Origin: Candidatus Bathyarchaeota archaeon
GTDB lineage: Archaea > Thermoproteota > Bathyarchaeia > Bathyarchaeales > Bathycorpusculaceae
Length of the DNA stretch: 64,000 nt
NCBI GenBank assembly: GCA_003151735.1
Contig: PLYI01000026.1
Location: 95,082-159,081 of the forward strand
Reading direction: 5' to 3'
The position numbers were made by a program, and so were the translations under genes. The first letter of the stretch is position 1. Each line of letters opens with the position of its first letter. Under the pieces are notes generated by a model. It did not search any database. It worked only from the letters and a program-made list of their open reading frames with translations, and had not been told where the DNA came from. Below are positions 44,289 through 52,471 of this stretch, one piece after another.

Positions 44289-44499
44289 ACAATTGCAATT
44301 AATCTTTATTCAGTCATTTTGGGCTTTTATATTGCTTTATTTTGATTTAAGTGGTTAATTTTATAACAATTATTTAGATCAAGCCGTTTTTTTCAGTAAA
44401 TGAGCTTTTGGGGTGTAAATAAAGGTTTTTTCAATAGTAAAAATACCTAGGTATTTTTTGCATCCTAAGAATCATGGCAAGGAAAAATTGGTGAAAAAA

Positions 44500-46197
44500 A
44501 TGAATAAAAAAGGATTGACAAAAACAATATTTGCAGTTGGACTAATAGCAGCAATTTTGTTTGCTAGTCTTCTATCGTATGGAATCACATCAACTCAACT
44601 CACAGTAGGAAAACAAGAATTACGGGGCGACACAGGTGCTCAAGGACCCAAAGGCGATAGCGGTGAGACGGGAGCAGCTGGAGCCGCAGGGGCTGCAGGT
44701 GCAAGAGGACCTTCTGGGGCGACAGGAGCAATTGGAGCGACGGGAGCAGCTGGAGCAACAGGGGCTACTGGAGCCCAGGGTCCACAAGGACTACAAGGAC
44801 CCGTAGGACTCTCTACACCAGACTATGATAGCGGTTGGATAGACATAACGTCCAAAGCAGGACAATCCATAATGGTTAACCACAACCTAAACAGCGTTGA
44901 CACAATAGTCCAGATAACTGGAAAGATAAGTCTTGACGGACAAGCACATCAAAAATACTACGGCCTAACAGGTTACATACCAGGTTGGAACATAACCATT
45001 GGTGGAACAAAGGACGATGAGGCTTTTGCAATCGCCAAAACCACTGACGGCGGATACATTGTTGCAGCAGAGACAACATCTTTTGGAGCCGGAGGCTGGG
45101 ACATAATGTTGCTTAAACTAGATGCAAACGGCAATCTACAGTGGAACAAGACCTATGGCGGTCCTGGAACCGATTATGTTAACTACATTATACAGACCTC
45201 TGACGGTGGATACTTAACCTGTGGACCCACCAATTCTTACGGAAACGGTGGTTTTGATATAATGCTACTAAAGACAGATGCTTCGGGAAACATGCAATGG
45301 AACAAAACATTCGGAACAAAGCAGGATGAGTATTCGTATGGCGTGACGCAAACAAAAGACGGTGGGTACATTGCAGTCGGCACAAATTCAAGCACATTCT
45401 TCGTTAACGGTACAGGATCAGTAGATGTCTTTCTCGTTAAAACTGATGCATTGGGCAATCTTCAATGGAACAAACCCTATGTAACGGTAGATGGATATGG
45501 CATGGGCTTTAATGTACTTCAAACTAGCGATGGCTATGTTTTCAGTAGTGCAGGATTTTACGGTGCGGGAGAACATGATTTCGGGATAACAAAGACTGAC
45601 ACTCAGGGAAATGTTATATGGTTCAAATCTTTCGGTGGAAATGCTACAGATATTTGCCGTTCGCTAGTAGCTACAACTGATGGCGGATATGCGTTGGCGG
45701 GCTTGACGAATTCTTTTGGGAGTGGTCTACACGATGTATGGTTGGTTAAGCTAAACAGCACCGGCGACATGGTTTGGAACAAAACCTACGGTGGAACAGG
45801 TGATGACAACCTCTTCGCATATTCAGGGCTAGTCCAATCTTCAGATGGTGGATATGCAATGACGGCAGCTACAACCTCGTATGGAGCAGGCAACAGAGAC
45901 TTTTGGATGATAAAGACAGACTCATACGGAAACGTCCAATACACCAAAACATACGGTGGAATGGGACTAGAGACACCTTACTCAATGGTTCAGGCAGCTG
46001 ACGGCTCGTTTGTGATAGCAGGCTTCACTAACTCTTTTGGGGCGGGCGGCTATGACATCTACATAGTAAAAACGAGTGTTGAAGGTGAGGCAGGCTTGGC
46101 GTGGAGTAATTCCACAGCAAACTCCATAACATTGTATCGAGGCGCAAACGACATCTACTGGAACTACGTGCGAGTTCAAGTTTGGAAAATAAAATAG
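44500..46197 (+). CDS. Collagen-like secreted protein with propeller-type repeats, 565 aa
   Basis: The start is taken at ATG 44500 (MNKKGLTKTIFAVGLIAAIL), a signal/anchor segment; the upstream in-frame start at 44458 adds polar residues. Residues ~43-103 are about twenty uninterrupted Gly-X-Y triplets (GPKGDSGETGAAGAAGA), rich in Ala and Thr as in bacterial collagen-like proteins. Then come ~53-residue repeats with SDGGYLTCG, DIMLLKTDASGN and MQWNKTFG cores, resembling beta-propeller blades. An exported surface adhesin or matrix protein is likely. Collagen-like tracts are rare in archaea. Confidence 0.75.
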   Translation: MNKKGLTKTIFAVGLIAAILFASLLSYGITSTQLTVGKQELRGDTGAQGPKGDSGETGAAGAAGAAGARGPSGATGAIGATGAAGATGATGAQGPQGLQGPVGLSTPDYDSGWIDITSKAGQSIMVNHNLNSVDTIVQITGKISLDGQAHQKYYGLTGYIPGWNITIGGTKDDEAFAIAKTTDGGYIVAAETTSFGAGGWDIMLLKLDANGNLQWNKTYGGPGTDYVNYIIQTSDGGYLTCGPTNSYGNGGFDIMLLKTDASGNMQWNKTFGTKQDEYSYGVTQTKDGGYIAVGTNSSTFFVNGTGSVDVFLVKTDALGNLQWNKPYVTVDGYGMGFNVLQTSDGYVFSSAGFYGAGEHDFGITKTDTQGNVIWFKSFGGNATDICRSLVATTDGGYALAGLTNSFGSGLHDVWLVKLNSTGDMVWNKTYGGTGDDNLFAYSGLVQSSDGGYAMTAATTSYGAGNRDFWMIKTDSYGNVQYTKTYGGMGLETPYSMVQAADGSFVIAGFTNSFGAGGYDIYIVKTSVEGEAGLAWSNSTANSITLYRGANDIYWNYVRVQVWKIK

Positions 46198-46314
46198 TCA
46201 ATTTCTCTCTTTCTTTTTTTGTTTTGAGTCACCTAATTTATTGCTAAGAATGCGCCTTCTTGGACGTGATGTAAGCTCTTTTTTAGAAATAGTCGCTTTC
46301 GTGGTTGGAAAGGA

Positions 46315-47220
46315 TTAATTGCATTTATCGACTTTTAGACTCTCAACAAACTCGTTTGCAAAGTCTTCCATCGAAGTTAATTCAACGCCGTAAAGCTTGG
46401 AGAGTTCGTCCATTTCGATTGTTGAGTCAAAAAAATTAAGTCCAGCCAACATCCCTGAAATCATGGTTGGCAAACCGGGTATAGGCTCACCTGGAGCAAC
46501 ATGGTTTATGGGTATTTGGCGGTTTAAGACTTTTTCAAAAACTGCGACTGAGTCAAGCATTGAATAAGGTTTTGGACCACCAATGACTATTCGTTGATTA
46601 ATTGCCTTAGGGTTATTGATTGAGGCAACTATGAACTTTGCCACGTCGTTTAGTGATATGAAGGAGTGTTTTCTTTTTCCTTCGCCTACTATTGTTACAT
46701 TTTGTCCTGTGATTGCTGGGATGCCGACTGGCAGGGCTATCCATGTCTCCATGAAAGCGTTTGGAGCAACAATAGTGTAGGGAATGTTGCTTGATCGAAG
46801 GTAATCTTCGGTTTTTGCTTTTGCCTGAACAAATGGAACTGGACTGTTTGGATCTGCAATGCTTAATGAAGTGAATATGAATTGTTTCAATCCGTTTCCT
46901 TTAGCGGAATCTATCAGGTTATGGTTGCCTTCAAGATCCACAGTTGTAGGAGTGTCTAGACCTCCGCGTTTGGTTGCAGTAGCTGTGGTGATTAGAAATT
47001 GGGCGCCTTTGACTGCTGCATTTAGGGAGGCTGGATCTTTCAAATCTCCAAAAACCGCTTGAGCCCCAGCTTGAACTAAAGGCTGGTAGTTTGATTGAGG
47101 TCTAACAAGAATGCGAACGTTTTTTCCTTTTGCTAAGAGCATTCGAGTGATTGTTCCACCTAAATCGCCGGTGGATCCAACCATTAGAATAAGGTCTTCT
47201 TGGTTGTTTTCGGTAATCAT
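46315..47220 (-). CDS. NmrA-like NAD(P)-binding protein, 301 aa
   Basis: The N-terminal Rossmann motif is LMVGSTGDLGGTITRMLLAK (GxxGxxG). RILVRPQSNYQPL, FGDLKDPASL and FIFTSLSIADPNSPV follow, as in atypical short-chain dehydrogenases of the NmrA/NAD(P)H-quinone-sensor group. The usual YxxxK pair is not apparent. It may sense NAD(P) or reduce a small substrate. Single gene; no operon partner. Confidence 0.8.
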   Translation of the reverse strand: MITENNQEDLILMVGSTGDLGGTITRMLLAKGKNVRILVRPQSNYQPLVQAGAQAVFGDLKDPASLNAAVKGAQFLITTATATKRGGLDTPTTVDLEGNHNLIDSAKGNGLKQFIFTSLSIADPNSPVPFVQAKAKTEDYLRSSNIPYTIVAPNAFMETWIALPVGIPAITGQNVTIVGEGKRKHSFISLNDVAKFIVASINNPKAINQRIVIGGPKPYSMLDSVAVFEKVLNRQIPINHVAPGEPIPGLPTMISGMLAGLNFFDSTIEMDELSKLYGVELTSMEDFANEFVESLKVDKCN

Positions 47221-47449
47221 TGAGAATTCCAGATTTAACTATGGATCATTTAGCCTAAAAAGTTTGAGGTAACCCCAGCTTTGTCTTTTCAGCTATTTCG
47301 TTGAGCTTTGATATTGAAATTGGTTTAGATTTTGCTGCATTCCTCAATCCTGAGTCTAAATGACTGATAGAAGAAGCAACGCTGGTGCACTAATTTTATT
47401 CTCCGTTTGGAGTTATAATGTGATTCTTTTTTTGTTTTTCCTGTAGGTG

Positions 47450-47795
47450 TTATTCTTGATCTTTTTTGATTTTTTGAATGGTCTTTTTGAGCTCCGGGAT
47501 ATTATGTTTGATTGTTTCCCAGATTGTTTCAGTGTCCATGCCAAAGTATGCGTGAATTAGTTTGTCTCGCATCCCTGTAATTTCTTTCCATGGGAGTTCT
47601 GGATATTTGGCTTTGAGGTGATTAGGAAGTTGCTTGGATGCTTCTCCAATGATTTCGATGCTGCGAATTACGGTGTTAAGTGTTTTTTTTGTCTTTGATG
47701 AACTCTTGATAGGTCATGCTGGCAACGAAGTTTTCGATGTCGGTTATTGCCTCTAGAATGTCTTGTAAGTAATCCCGTATATCGCGGTCCTTCAA
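47450..47795 (-). pseudogene. hepT: HepT (HEPN) toxin with one-base frameshift
   Basis: TTG 47795 overlaps the MntA stop and reads LKDRDIRDYLQDILEAITDI up to FIKDKKNT and a TAA. Removing one A from a run of eight (about 47691-47698) restores FIKDKKTLNTVIRSIEIIGE. The rest of HepT then follows, including the RX4-6H ribonuclease motif as MRDKLIHAYFGMD. It is the partner of the adjacent nucleotidyltransferase. The homopolymer location makes a sequencing error likely. Confidence 0.75.
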
Positions 47796-48085
47796 ATCAT
47801 GATAACTTCCTGCACTATGTGTTCGCCTATGTGGGGTTTTAGTGCCTTCTTGGAGACTAAGTCGACTTTGACGCCTAACAAGTCTGAGAGGTAGTTTTCT
47901 AGCTTCATGAATTCGAATAAGCCAACGGGCTCGTCAAACTCTACTAGAATATCCAAATCGCTGCTGAGCTTCTGTTCGCCTCGAACATAAGAGCCAAAAA
48001 CACCTATGGTTTTCACTTTGAACTTATCCTTAAGCTCAATTTTATGCTGTAAAAGCGCAGATTTGAAAGTTTCAACATCTCTCAT
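47792..48085 (-). CDS. mntA: MntA-like nucleotidyltransferase antitoxin, 97 aa
   Basis: GSYVRGEQKLSSDLDILVEF is the minimal nucleotidyltransferase signature (GSxxRG...DxD). At this length it is a MNT-type protein. In MntA-HepT systems the MNT protein AMPylates a Tyr of the HEPN toxin to silence it. The stop overlaps the TTG of hepT. The pair may form a toxin-antitoxin system, if the hepT shift is not real. Confidence 0.8.
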   Translation of the reverse strand: MRDVETFKSALLQHKIELKDKFKVKTIGVFGSYVRGEQKLSSDLDILVEFDEPVGLFEFMKLENYLSDLLGVKVDLVSKKALKPHIGEHIVQEVIMI

Positions 48086-48441
48086 AGTTTTAAAATATGC
48101 TGACTACGAACTTAAAGCCTTTTCACAAAACAGCCAAACTCAGCATCTGAGTTTTAAATTTTGACTGGTAGAAGAAGAACCGAAAATTTTTCAATCTTCT
48201 TCTAGTTTTGACACCTAGTCTTTTGGCGCAAATCTTCTCTTGTTTCTGGCAAAGTCAAGATAGTAGTTGTTCACCCTAAAAATTTCACCCGTTCAACTTC
48301 TTCTCTAAAGAAAGGAAAGACTTAGTAAGCGGATTTTTCGCTTTTTTATCATTCCGCTCCAAGTTTTCCAACTCTAAAGAGAGAATACCGTTTTGCTTCC
48401 TCAACCACATTAGTGCAAACATACAATCAACTTTTCAGTAA
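48086..48441. repeat. Gap with hairpin element (48167-48205)
   Basis: AGAAGAAGA at 48170-48178 pairs with TCTTCTTCT at 48195-48203 around a GAAAATTTTTCAA loop. About 130 bases from 48165 are recognisably similar to 50707-50840, including TTTTGACxC and GTTCACCCTAAAA, so a longer element than the hairpin alone is repeated. No gene is seen. Confidence 0.5.
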
Positions 48442-49995
48442 TCAAGCAGAGTAAGCCATTTTCTGCAACGATTTTATTATTCTTACTTCTTCAAGAATTT
48501 TCTTTAAAATTTCTTCATCGCCCAAAATTCCTTCTGGAGGATCAACAATTCTTTTAAGCGGCAACGGCACACGATCCATGCGATAAGCTGAGCCTTCCAC
48601 TTCTATGCCAACAAATGCCGAAGGGAACAATACGTCAGCCAACATAGCAGTGGCGTTCATGTGGGGGTCAATAACTATAAGCGGGTTTTTGACGAGGTGT
48701 TCCACAGCTTCTTTTGGAAAATTGGCTACGGGATCCGAGGCAACAACTAAAGCGGCATCCGACTCCTTGCGCATTAGAATATCGACAACAGAGGTTTCTC
48801 CCGGATTATACCTTGGGTAACCAAGGGAAAAATCAACAGCATAAGGATAACCACTCTGCCAAGCTAAAACGATGTTTGCGCCTGCAACATTGAAGTGCCC
48901 CCTCATGGGCATGATTACGAATTTTGTGCGAGCATTAAGATCACGAACTAATTGAATGGCGACTTCTATGTTTCGTGATTTACCCGCGCTCTGAGTTAAG
49001 CCCATACCGAAAAAGATAACGCCGAACTCACAGTTCACCAATGCATCAGTAACTTCTTTCAGGTACTCCACTGGAACGCCTGCGACTTTGTCAACGTCAA
49101 GTTCTTGATCATTAACTAACGCTCGCAATGCCTGCATGAGCTCATAGTCTTTGTTAGGTTCAACCTGGACAAAGTAGTCAGCCATCTGGGCAGTCATGGT
49201 TTTGCGTACGTCAATCACCACAAGTTTTCGGCCTTCTTTGCTCAGAATTTGGGGCACTCCACTTACGACGCAGCTTTGTGTGTGAACATGTGGCTGAAAC
49301 TTCACGAATCCTCTTCTTCGCGCGCTTTCAAATTTCTTTTGACCTGCAGCTGCTTTGAGTTTTTGCAAGTAAGCTCTCCATTCACTGTTCTCAAATCGTC
49401 CTTCAGTAAAGCTGGTGTATCTTTCCAAGTGCCTTGGGTGGGCACTCCACGGATCGCAGCCCCAATAAATGATAAGGTCGGCGCGGTGCCTAATTTGCCC
49501 CAAAGTGCACGTGGGAAGACCAACTTCCTGTATGCCTAAAATCGACGGCCCATGGCAGACAGTCGATGTGTTATCAAGAACTCCACCGATCTCTTCCGCT
49601 AATTCTACGCCTATACGCTGAGCTTCGCAACTTGTTGAACTCCAACCATACAAAACGGGGTAATTTGCGTTAGCGAGAATCTCGGCCGATTTATGCACAG
49701 CTTCTTGAAGGGAAGTTTCAACCAGCTTGCCGTTCTTTCTTATCAGCGGTTTTCGAAACCTATGTTCCCCGGCGAAGCCCAAAAATTTGGCATTGCTAAG
49801 TGCACAACCATTTTTTACGCTAATCACTCTCCCGTCTTTAACGGTTAATTCAATATCGTCACACAAACATCCACAAACAGGACACGTTACAGATTTAATT
49901 GACAGTGTTTCACCGCCTAAATCTCTTTTACGAGACTTGAGTTCGTCACTTATTCTACAATTAGTTTCTTCATATATTCCTTCCGGGATCTCCAT
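48442..49995 (-). CDS. fwdB: Formylmethanofuran dehydrogenase subunit B
   Basis: The start is taken at ATG 49995 (MEIPEGIYEETNCRISDELK); a longer frame to 50121 adds a basic stretch unlike the family and would overlap the AT palindrome promoter region. Residues ~33-50 hold the 4Fe-4S motif SVTCPVCGCLCDDIEL. NTSTVCHGPSILG carries the Cys that binds the molybdopterin/tungstopterin metal. LIIYWGCDPW, VIDVRKTMTAQMADYF and GMGLTQSAGKSRN follow. It is the catalytic subunit for CO2 reduction to formylmethanofuran in the archaeal Wood-Ljungdahl/methanogenic branch. No A, C or D subunits lie beside it. Confidence 0.9.
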   Translation of the reverse strand: MEIPEGIYEETNCRISDELKSRKRDLGGETLSIKSVTCPVCGCLCDDIELTVKDGRVISVKNGCALSNAKFLGFAGEHRFRKPLIRKNGKLVETSLQEAVHKSAEILANANYPVLYGWSSTSCEAQRIGVELAEEIGGVLDNTSTVCHGPSILGIQEVGLPTCTLGQIRHRADLIIYWGCDPWSAHPRHLERYTSFTEGRFENSEWRAYLQKLKAAAGQKKFESARRRGFVKFQPHVHTQSCVVSGVPQILSKEGRKLVVIDVRKTMTAQMADYFVQVEPNKDYELMQALRALVNDQELDVDKVAGVPVEYLKEVTDALVNCEFGVIFFGMGLTQSAGKSRNIEVAIQLVRDLNARTKFVIMPMRGHFNVAGANIVLAWQSGYPYAVDFSLGYPRYNPGETSVVDILMRKESDAALVVASDPVANFPKEAVEHLVKNPLIVIDPHMNATAMLADVLFPSAFVGIEVEGSAYRMDRVPLPLKRIVDPPEGILGDEEILKKILEEVRIIKSLQKMAYSA

Positions 49996-50033
49996 GGCTA
50001 TCGAATTAACAATCAAATAGATGTTGGGTGATT

Positions 50034-50049
50034 GGATAAAATTTAATCC
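50034..50049 (-). promoter_or_regulatory. AT palindrome GGATAAAATTTAATCC upstream of fwdB
   Basis: Lies 39-54 bases before the preferred fwdB start, where the TATA box or an operator would be. It is the clearest case where the recurrent palindrome could act as a promoter element. Confidence 0.4.
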
Positions 50050-50121
50050 AAAACTATCCAAAAAATGAAACCTATGTTGATTAAATCTTCGATGTTGTTT
50101 GGAGCACACTTGATTTGCCAA

Positions 50122-50376
50122 AGGTCACATATGGCTGACAAACCTATCTTTCTTCGCTGAGGGTTTAAACTAATTTCGGGAAACCCGTAAGTTTGCAGGC
50201 TAAATTAAAATTTATTCCAACCAACTTTTTCTTCTTTCTACCAGACTGAATCATAAGGAATCCAAGCTTTTGGGGGAAAGGTTTGTTCCCGAGTTCCCAA
50301 GTTATATGATTTTTAAGGATGTATCCAGTCTCTAAAAGAAATAAAAAGAGCAATTTCAAAAATTATTAATTTTAGG
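50122..50376. other. Gap upstream of fwdB, nothing clear
   Basis: AT-rich, with one more degenerate palindrome (TAAATTAAAATTTATTCC near 50200). No supported gene is seen. Confidence 0.3.
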
Positions 50377-50495
50377 TTATGCCCACCTCGTTTTGTTTAG
50401 TTTTTCTGAGAGTTTTAGTCCGCATGGACCGCAAAGGAAGCCCCATGAGTAATCGAATTTTGTAATTTGCCAGTCTGATCTGTCTTTAAGAAAAA
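50377..50495 (-). pseudogene. Tail of zinc-ribbon gene (related to 38296)
   Basis: A minus-strand frame reads KDRSDWQITKFDYSWGFLCG, then PCGLKLSEKLNKTRWA, to a TAA. It aligns with RPDWLVTMFDDSWGFLCGPC at 38296-38566 but lacks the first cysteine pair and start. Confidence 0.4.
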
Positions 50496-50681
50496 TTGAA
50501 AGATTCAATTAAACGTGAAGTACTCCTAACCTTACGAGAAACATTTGATAAACAGGTCTTAACTATTCCCAATAGGTATACCCAACTTGTTGAGGAGCTT
50601 TTTGATTTTAGTTATGGCGGTCCCGCGAATGGATATGTTTTGGCCTTAGCCCTTGCTGTTCAAAAAGCCGTTAAGAGCTGA
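50496..50681 (+). CDS. Hypothetical protein, 61 aa
   Basis: TTG 50496 opens MKDSIKREVLLTLRETFDKQ, then LTIPNRYTQLVEELFDFSYG and a hydrophobic helix (GYVLALALAVQKAVK). The composition looks coding and the tail is helical. The start is weak, so this could be the end of a longer lost gene. Not recognised. Confidence 0.4.
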   Translation: MKDSIKREVLLTLRETFDKQVLTIPNRYTQLVEELFDFSYGGPANGYVLALALAVQKAVKS

Positions 50682-50708
50682 ATAGAGAAAAAGACGTAGA
50701 TAGTTATC

Positions 50709-50750
50709 TGGTAGAAAAAAAGAAAATTCTTCAATCTCTTCTTCTTTTGA
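50709..50750. repeat. Dispersed hairpin, degenerate GAAAAAA/TCTTCTT stem
   Basis: GGTAGAAAAAAAGAAAATTCTTCAATCTCTTCTTCTTTT resembles the element at 48167, with mismatches in the 5' arm. It is followed by the same TTTTGACGCA tail as at 36261. Confidence 0.4.
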
Positions 50751-50919
50751 CGCATAACTTTTTGGCACATCTCTTCCTTCTTGCAAATCAAGTTGGATGT
50801 TGTTGTTCACCCTAAAATTTCGCCATGAACAACTTCTACTATTTGGACGAACGAGTTTTTCCCTATTGACGAAGTTTTTTCTTTTCTTTCAACTCAGCAG
50901 GGTTATGGCAAACCCCAAT

Positions 50920-50956
50920 AGAACAACAACAGTTGAAAAACGCGTGTTGTTGTTCT
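50920..50956 (-). repeat. Dispersed hairpin, perfect 12-bp GAACAACAACA stem
   Basis: AGAACAACAACA at 50920-50931 pairs perfectly with TGTTGTTGTTCT at 50945-50956. The loop GTTGAAAAACGCG carries the TTTTTCAA motif in reverse orientation. Confidence 0.6.
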
Positions 50957-50981
50957 TTCAGCACTGTCATTGAGCTATGGA

Positions 50982-51018
50982 AGTAGTAGATGCTGCAAAT
51001 TTCAACTAGACTACTACT
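50982..51018. repeat. Dispersed hairpin, AGTAGTAG stem
   Basis: AGTAGTAG at 50982-50989 pairs with CTACTACT at 51011-51018, with AAATTTCAA in the loop. It is a third stem sequence in the same architecture. Confidence 0.5.
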
Positions 51019-51084
51019 CTTGTATGAAGAACTTTTTTTACCGATTACTTTTGCAATGTTTTTCAAAAATGCATAGTTAACTTA

Positions 51085-51186
51085 GTAGAAGGATAAGCCC
51101 GATTTTTTCAACCTTTTTCTTCTTTTAAGATAAAGTTTAGTTGAAAGGCCAACAACAAAACATTTTTCCAACTGTTGTAGTACTTT
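51085..51186. repeat. Two further hairpins in tandem
   Basis: GTAGAAGG...GATTTTTTCAACC...TTCTTCTTTT at 51085-51126 is followed by AAAGGCCAACAAC...CATTTTTCCAACTGTTGTAG at 51144-51180. They have different stems and the same loop type, and extend the cluster starting at 50709. Confidence 0.45.
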
Positions 51187-51452
51187 TAGTTTAAAAATCT
51201 CGTAGCAACGAAGTTGATGAGCCTCAAGAACAAAAAGTACTAACTGGATGGGGGAATTTATTGTGAGTTTGTTTGCCGGGGTTTCGAGTTTCTAAAATTA
51301 GTTAGGGCAGGCTGAGTCTAAGCCTTAACTGCGTTCACGGTCCATAAAAGCAATGTCTTAATCGCTGAATGATCTTTCACCGTTTTGACCATGCAGCTCA
51401 TTGCTTTTTTGCAACGCTATTATGTCCAGCCCGTTAAAGCCAAGTCTTAGTC
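51187..51452. other. Gap, nothing recognised
   Basis: About 270 bases of mixed composition between the hairpin cluster and the 51453 inverted repeat. No supported frame or RNA is visible. Confidence 0.3.
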
Positions 51453-51486
51453 ACGTATCAATTTTCAGCTGTTTCAATTGATACGT
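51453..51486. terminator. Inverted repeat ACGTATCAATT/AATTGATACGT
   Basis: A perfect 11-base stem with a 12-base loop (51453-51463 and 51476-51486). It lies about 160 bases beyond the DUF72 gene end on the minus strand, so it is a possible terminator or a binding site. Confidence 0.4.
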
Positions 51487-51562
51487 TCCATGCTTCAACG
51501 CATTACTTAAAGCGTGCTCCTCAGCCTGCAAATATGACATTATGGATGCGGACTATTAAATA

Positions 51563-51582
51563 TTGTGACATTTATGTCACAA
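51563..51582. promoter_or_regulatory. CRP/FNR-like palindrome
   Basis: TTGTGACAT-TT-ATGTCACAA is a perfect inverted repeat. It is followed at once by TTGTAC...GTACAA (51585-51612). The TGTGA/TCACA halves resemble CRP-family sites but with an 8-base spacer. No gene start clearly depends on it except the mini-ORF at 51574. Confidence 0.4.
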
Positions 51583-51651
51583 ATTGTACTATGTATGTGC
51601 CATTTGGTACAATCGATAAGATGTCCTATGTGCGGTAGAGAGTTTAACTAA
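51574..51651 (+). CDS. Possible zinc-binding mini-ORF, 25 aa
   Basis: ATG 51574 reads MSQIVLCMCHLVQSIRCPMC and ends GREFN. The CxC and CPMC pairs look like a zinc ribbon end. It overlaps the DUF72 3' end by eight bases on the opposite strand and could equally be a gene fragment. Confidence 0.25.
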   Translation: MSQIVLCMCHLVQSIRCPMCGREFN

Positions 51652-52471
51652 AGAATGCGCCTAACTGGGATTGTTTAACGGTATTCTTGGATTTTGCTTT
51701 TTTCTGTTCTTCAGTTGTCAATCCTAACTTCTCAATCAGTTGAAGACAATTCTCTGGTGCATAACCGTGATAGTGATTGTTAAAGTAGCCATAGATTTTT
51801 TTGACTTTGGTTGAAGTTTGTTGAACTATTGGAATCCAAGTATCTATCTCTTTTTCGCTATACCTGTAGTCAAACCAGATATTTTCTCCTTTGCCATGCC
51901 ACCTGAAGTAAGCGAAATCAGTGGTCAAGTGGATTTCTGGTGGAAGAAGCGGTTCGTCAACAATAGTGTAAGCTATTCCATATTTCTTCAAGAGCTTAAA
52001 AGTTAGAGTTTCAGGAAGCAACCATGTTAAATTCCTGAATTCTACTGCATACCTAAAAGTTGGGTCAAGCATTTTGAAGAATTCTTCAAGGTTCTCTGGA
52101 TTGTATGTGTACTTTGGTGGGAGTTGTATCAGTAGACATGCGAGTTTTCCACCTAGCTGTAGAGGTCGCATTAAGTCCAAGAACTCTTCCAAATGGGACT
52201 TAACTTCTTTTTTTAGGCCAAGCATATTGTCATGCGTTATCGTTTTAGGTAGTTTAGCACTGAAGAGAAAATCGCTGGGTGAATACTTTAGCCAACCTAT
52301 GACCGTGCCTTTGGTGGGATTGCGATAGAAGGTTGAGTCTATTTCAGCAGTTTTGAAGACTTTTGAGTACGCTCTAAGTTTACTTTGTCCACTTCTCTTC
52401 TCGTAAAAGTTACCTTCCCATTCTTTGTAACTCCATCCGCAAGTTCCTAAGATTATGTTGTCTTTACTCAA
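51644..52471 (-). CDS. DUF72 (YecE-like) protein, 275 aa
   Basis: GTCGWSYKEWEGNFY opens a TIM-barrel of the DUF72 family, followed by AEIDSTFYRNPTKGTVIGWL, FLFSAKLPKTITHD, LLIQLPPKYTYNPEN, VEFRNLTWL and YFRWHGKG. These are the conserved strand ends. The biochemical role is not established in the family. It overlaps its paralogue upstream by eight bases, so the two are co-transcribed. The C-terminal tail is lysine-rich. Confidence 0.85.
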   Translation of the reverse strand: MSKDNIILGTCGWSYKEWEGNFYEKRSGQSKLRAYSKVFKTAEIDSTFYRNPTKGTVIGWLKYSPSDFLFSAKLPKTITHDNMLGLKKEVKSHLEEFLDLMRPLQLGGKLACLLIQLPPKYTYNPENLEEFFKMLDPTFRYAVEFRNLTWLLPETLTFKLLKKYGIAYTIVDEPLLPPEIHLTTDFAYFRWHGKGENIWFDYRYSEKEIDTWIPIVQQTSTKVKKIYGYFNNHYHGYAPENCLQLIEKLGLTTEEQKKAKSKNTVKQSQLGAFFS

